Shown one piece after another: positions 40,860 through 42,674 of a DNA stretch of 42,674 nucleotides. The notes beneath the pieces are model-generated. The model saw only the letters and a program-made list of their open reading frames with translations. It did no database searches and was not told the origin of the DNA. Location: contig JBKQPR010000231.1 of the NCBI GenBank assembly GCA_052144935.1, positions 1 to 42,674 on the forward strand, read 5' to 3'. This stretch comes from JOPF133 sp052144935 (GTDB lineage Bacteria > Acidobacteriota > Terriglobia > Bryobacterales > Bryobacteraceae). Both the position numbers and the translations under genes were made by a program. How positions within the stretch are numbered: the stretch's first letter is position 1; every line of letters begins with the position of its first letter.

Positions 40860-42284
40860 CTACACCTTGATGAGGCTTCGCAGGACGCCATCCCACGGAG
40901 CGCGGTACTGCTTCGCGCACATGGCGGCGGCTTCCTTATCGCCGACGACCACTTCTTTCTCGGGATCCCAGTGAATGGTCCGCCCGCCGAGGCGAAGCGA
41001 CATGTTGCCGAGGTTGCATATGACCGCCGTTCGATGGCCCATCTCCAAATCGCAGAACGGTTTGTTGCGCGACTTGATGCAACCGATCCAATCGCGCTTG
41101 TTGGCGTTGAACATCTGGTCTTCCATCGATTCGCCGCCACCCGCGGCACTGCCGCCGCGGCCAGCGCCGCCCCGGCCACCGGTTCCGGCCTGAGCTTCGA
41201 TCCAGGGCTCCGGCTGCGTGTTGTTGTACACCGGACCGCCGGTCGGATGCCCCATGAAACGTGGAATCTGGTTGACCGGATCGCCGTGCATCTCCGGGAC
41301 CACCTGGTTGGATCCCAGGACCAGATTGCCTTTGTTGCCCATGACGACGGAGCCCGAGGAATCGCGGTAGCCGTTGGCTTCGCGCACGCCCATCATCATC
41401 ATGAATCCGGGAAACTGGTAGAGGCACTCCTGGAGATCGGGCGTTTCGCCATCGTCTTCGAGGGTGAACCGTCCGCCGAACGACACCACCTTGGTCGGGC
41501 CTTTCACCCCCATCACCAACAGAAATGCGGCCACGCTGTGGGCCCCCAGGTTCGTCAACTGGCCGCCGGAATAGTCCCAGAACCAACGGAAGTGGTACAA
41601 CCCGCGGTGCGCCTGATAGGGCTTCTTGGGCGCCGGCCCGAGCCACAGGTCGTAATTGAAATCGGCGGGCGGGTCCGCCACGGGCGTCTTGCCGAAACCC
41701 GGATAGACATTGCGGCCGCCGCCGCTTAGCTTGACCATCTGGATGTTGCCCAGCACGCCGCTTTCGACGATCTTCTTGGCCACCTGGTGACCCGGATTGT
41801 GGTTTCGCTGCGTGCCCACCACCACCACGCGCTTGTACTTGTTCATGGCCTGCAGCATCCACTTGCCTTCGTCGATGAAAACCGTGAGCGGTTTTTCGAC
41901 ATAGACATCCTTGCCGGCCGCGCAGGCCATAATGGTAAGCATGGCGTGCCAATGGTCGGGAGTGGCCACGACTACTCCATCGATGTCCTTGTTTTCGTAC
42001 ATCTTGCGAAAATCGTCGTAGCCCTTGGCATTGGGGTTTTCCAGGTACGCCAGGCCTTCTTCCAGGCGCGGCTTGTAGACGTCGCACATCGCCACGCGAT
42101 CGACGTCCGGGAACGATTTCTTGAAGTTCGTGATGTGCTGTTTGCCGATCAGTCCGTATCCGATAAAGCCGATACCGACACGATCGTTGGCCCCGAGGAC
42201 GCGGTTGTAAGAAGCCGCGGTTACAGCGGTCATGGCGCCCAGAAAACCTCGGCGGCTCGATTGGGACTCTTCTGCGTTTGGCAT
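40860..42284 (-). CDS. Tat-exported Gfo/Idh/MocA-family oxidoreductase
   Basis: 474 residues. The start is ATG 42284, with AAAGGA upstream and a 7-nt spacer; the frame reads on upstream without a ribosome site. The N-terminus has a twin-arginine signal (SQSSRRGFLGAMTAVTAAS), then the Rossmann motif IGFIGYGLIGKQH and VYVEKPL, the EKP triad of the family, followed by the alpha/beta C-domain with FRWFWDYSGGQLTNLGAHS. A Gly-rich segment (GTGGRGGAGRGGSAAGGGES) of about 20 residues sits near 375-395. Family members oxidise sugars or, as GH109-type enzymes, cleave glycosides with NAD; the substrate here is unknown. It probably works in the periplasm with the neighbouring glycosidases. Confidence 0.88.
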   Translation of the reverse strand: MPNAEESQSSRRGFLGAMTAVTAASYNRVLGANDRVGIGFIGYGLIGKQHITNFKKSFPDVDRVAMCDVYKPRLEEGLAYLENPNAKGYDDFRKMYENKDIDGVVVATPDHWHAMLTIMACAAGKDVYVEKPLTVFIDEGKWMLQAMNKYKRVVVVGTQRNHNPGHQVAKKIVESGVLGNIQMVKLSGGGRNVYPGFGKTPVADPPADFNYDLWLGPAPKKPYQAHRGLYHFRWFWDYSGGQLTNLGAHSVAAFLLVMGVKGPTKVVSFGGRFTLEDDGETPDLQECLYQFPGFMMMMGVREANGYRDSSGSVVMGNKGNLVLGSNQVVPEMHGDPVNQIPRFMGHPTGGPVYNNTQPEPWIEAQAGTGGRGGAGRGGSAAGGGESMEDQMFNANKRDWIGCIKSRNKPFCDLEMGHRTAVICNLGNMSLRLGGRTIHWDPEKEVVVGDKEAAAMCAKQYRAPWDGVLRSLIKV

Positions 42285-42674
42285 CCGTTGATCCTTTCTC
42301 ATCCCGGCGCGACTGCGTAGTATCCGGGATTTCGTCTTGGCTTCCGGCTGCTTTCGATTGTACATCAACCGCTTTCGCCGAAGCCGTTTCTTGCAACCGT
42401 CGCGCCCTTTGGTCCCCGCCTCAGATCGGAGCCGCGAACGTAAAGGGAGCGGACACCGGACCGGCCGTCCGGCGCGAAGCCGTTCACAAAGTCCGCCGAA
42501 AAAATGCCGAATATTATCAATCCCTTACAGACATGCCCTGCAGGTCGCCCCAAACCCGCGTGCTAGCTTGAAACTGAAGAGGGAACCGCTTGTTGGGCGA
42601 GATTGCGGTCCTCGCGGGGATGTCTGCCGGAGCCCAACCATGGGGGCCTTAAATCCGGAGCACAGACATTGCAA
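42285..42674. other. gap at window end
   Basis: 390 nt upstream of the Gfo/Idh/MocA gene. It should contain that gene's promoter, but no clear boxes could be chosen. No protein-like frame, RNA gene or repeat was seen. A gene may begin beyond the window edge. Confidence 0.4.

Noticed and set aside
1..42674. tRNA, rRNA or other structured RNA genes
   Set aside because: No cloverleaf, CCA end or rRNA-like conserved blocks were noticed in the gaps. This was by eye only; a covariance-model scan would be needed to exclude them.

Overview
The window looks like a chromosomal segment of an Acidobacteriota bacterium, most likely of the Bryobacterales/Solibacter type. This is an inference. It rests on the high GC content, the mix of secreted glycoside hydrolases with Gly/Ala/Pro-rich inserts, the giant secreted proteins with Ig-like repeats, a CheX-rich chemotaxis operon, and an ExeA-like ATPase beside a Wza-like exporter. 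No rRNA, tRNA, CRISPR array or phage module was recognised.

Layout. 1-0.4 kb: IS21-like terminal repeats and a GC-rich 45-46 bp tandem array. 0.4-4.0 kb: housekeeping and small genes (an ATPase with a zinc-ribbon partner, a YfgM-like TPR protein, dGTPase, a 50-residue conserved-looking ORF, and a Cys-rich protein that may be leaderless). 3.9-12.1 kb: a motility block, with fliM divergent from the operon cheY1-cheX1-cheW-(MCP remnant)-cheA-cheR-cheD-cheY2-cheX2-cheB. The genes are tightly packed, often with 4-nt overlaps, and form a nearly complete adaptation and signal-termination pathway. 12.3-20.8 kb: a cell-surface block with an ExeA-like ATPase, a divergent Wza-type exporter, and a three-gene operon encoding a membrane-tethered Ig-like protein, a beta-propeller protein and a 1414-residue protein with tandem Ig/ASH-like repeats, five of them on an exact 345-bp period.

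20.8-25.3 kb: a scarred stretch with an ISAzo13-type transposase remnant, an internally deleted GH28 pseudogene, a FUSC-family membrane protein, several GC-rich hairpins, and a c-type cytochrome-like protein whose signal peptide lies in another frame. 25.6-42.3 kb: a plant- or microbial-polysaccharide utilisation region. The minus-strand operon GH26 - GH2 - FucP-like MFS - ROK kinase - GH30-like suggests extracellular hydrolysis of a mannan- or amino-sugar-containing glycan, uptake of the sugar and its phosphorylation. It is flanked by a rhamnogalacturonan-lyase-like FG-GAP protein, a GH42/DUF5597-type beta-galactosidase and a Tat-exported Gfo/Idh/MocA oxidoreductase. Remnants of an enolase-superfamily dehydratase and of a cyclase-family gene lie between these genes.

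The most interesting observations are: the collapsed chemoreceptor gene inside the che operon; the paired CheY-CheX modules; a sigma-28-like promoter for fliM; the homogenised 345-bp repeats of the surface protein; low-complexity inserts placed inside conserved domains of several secreted enzymes, extreme in the GH30-like protein; and structured intergenic repeat elements.
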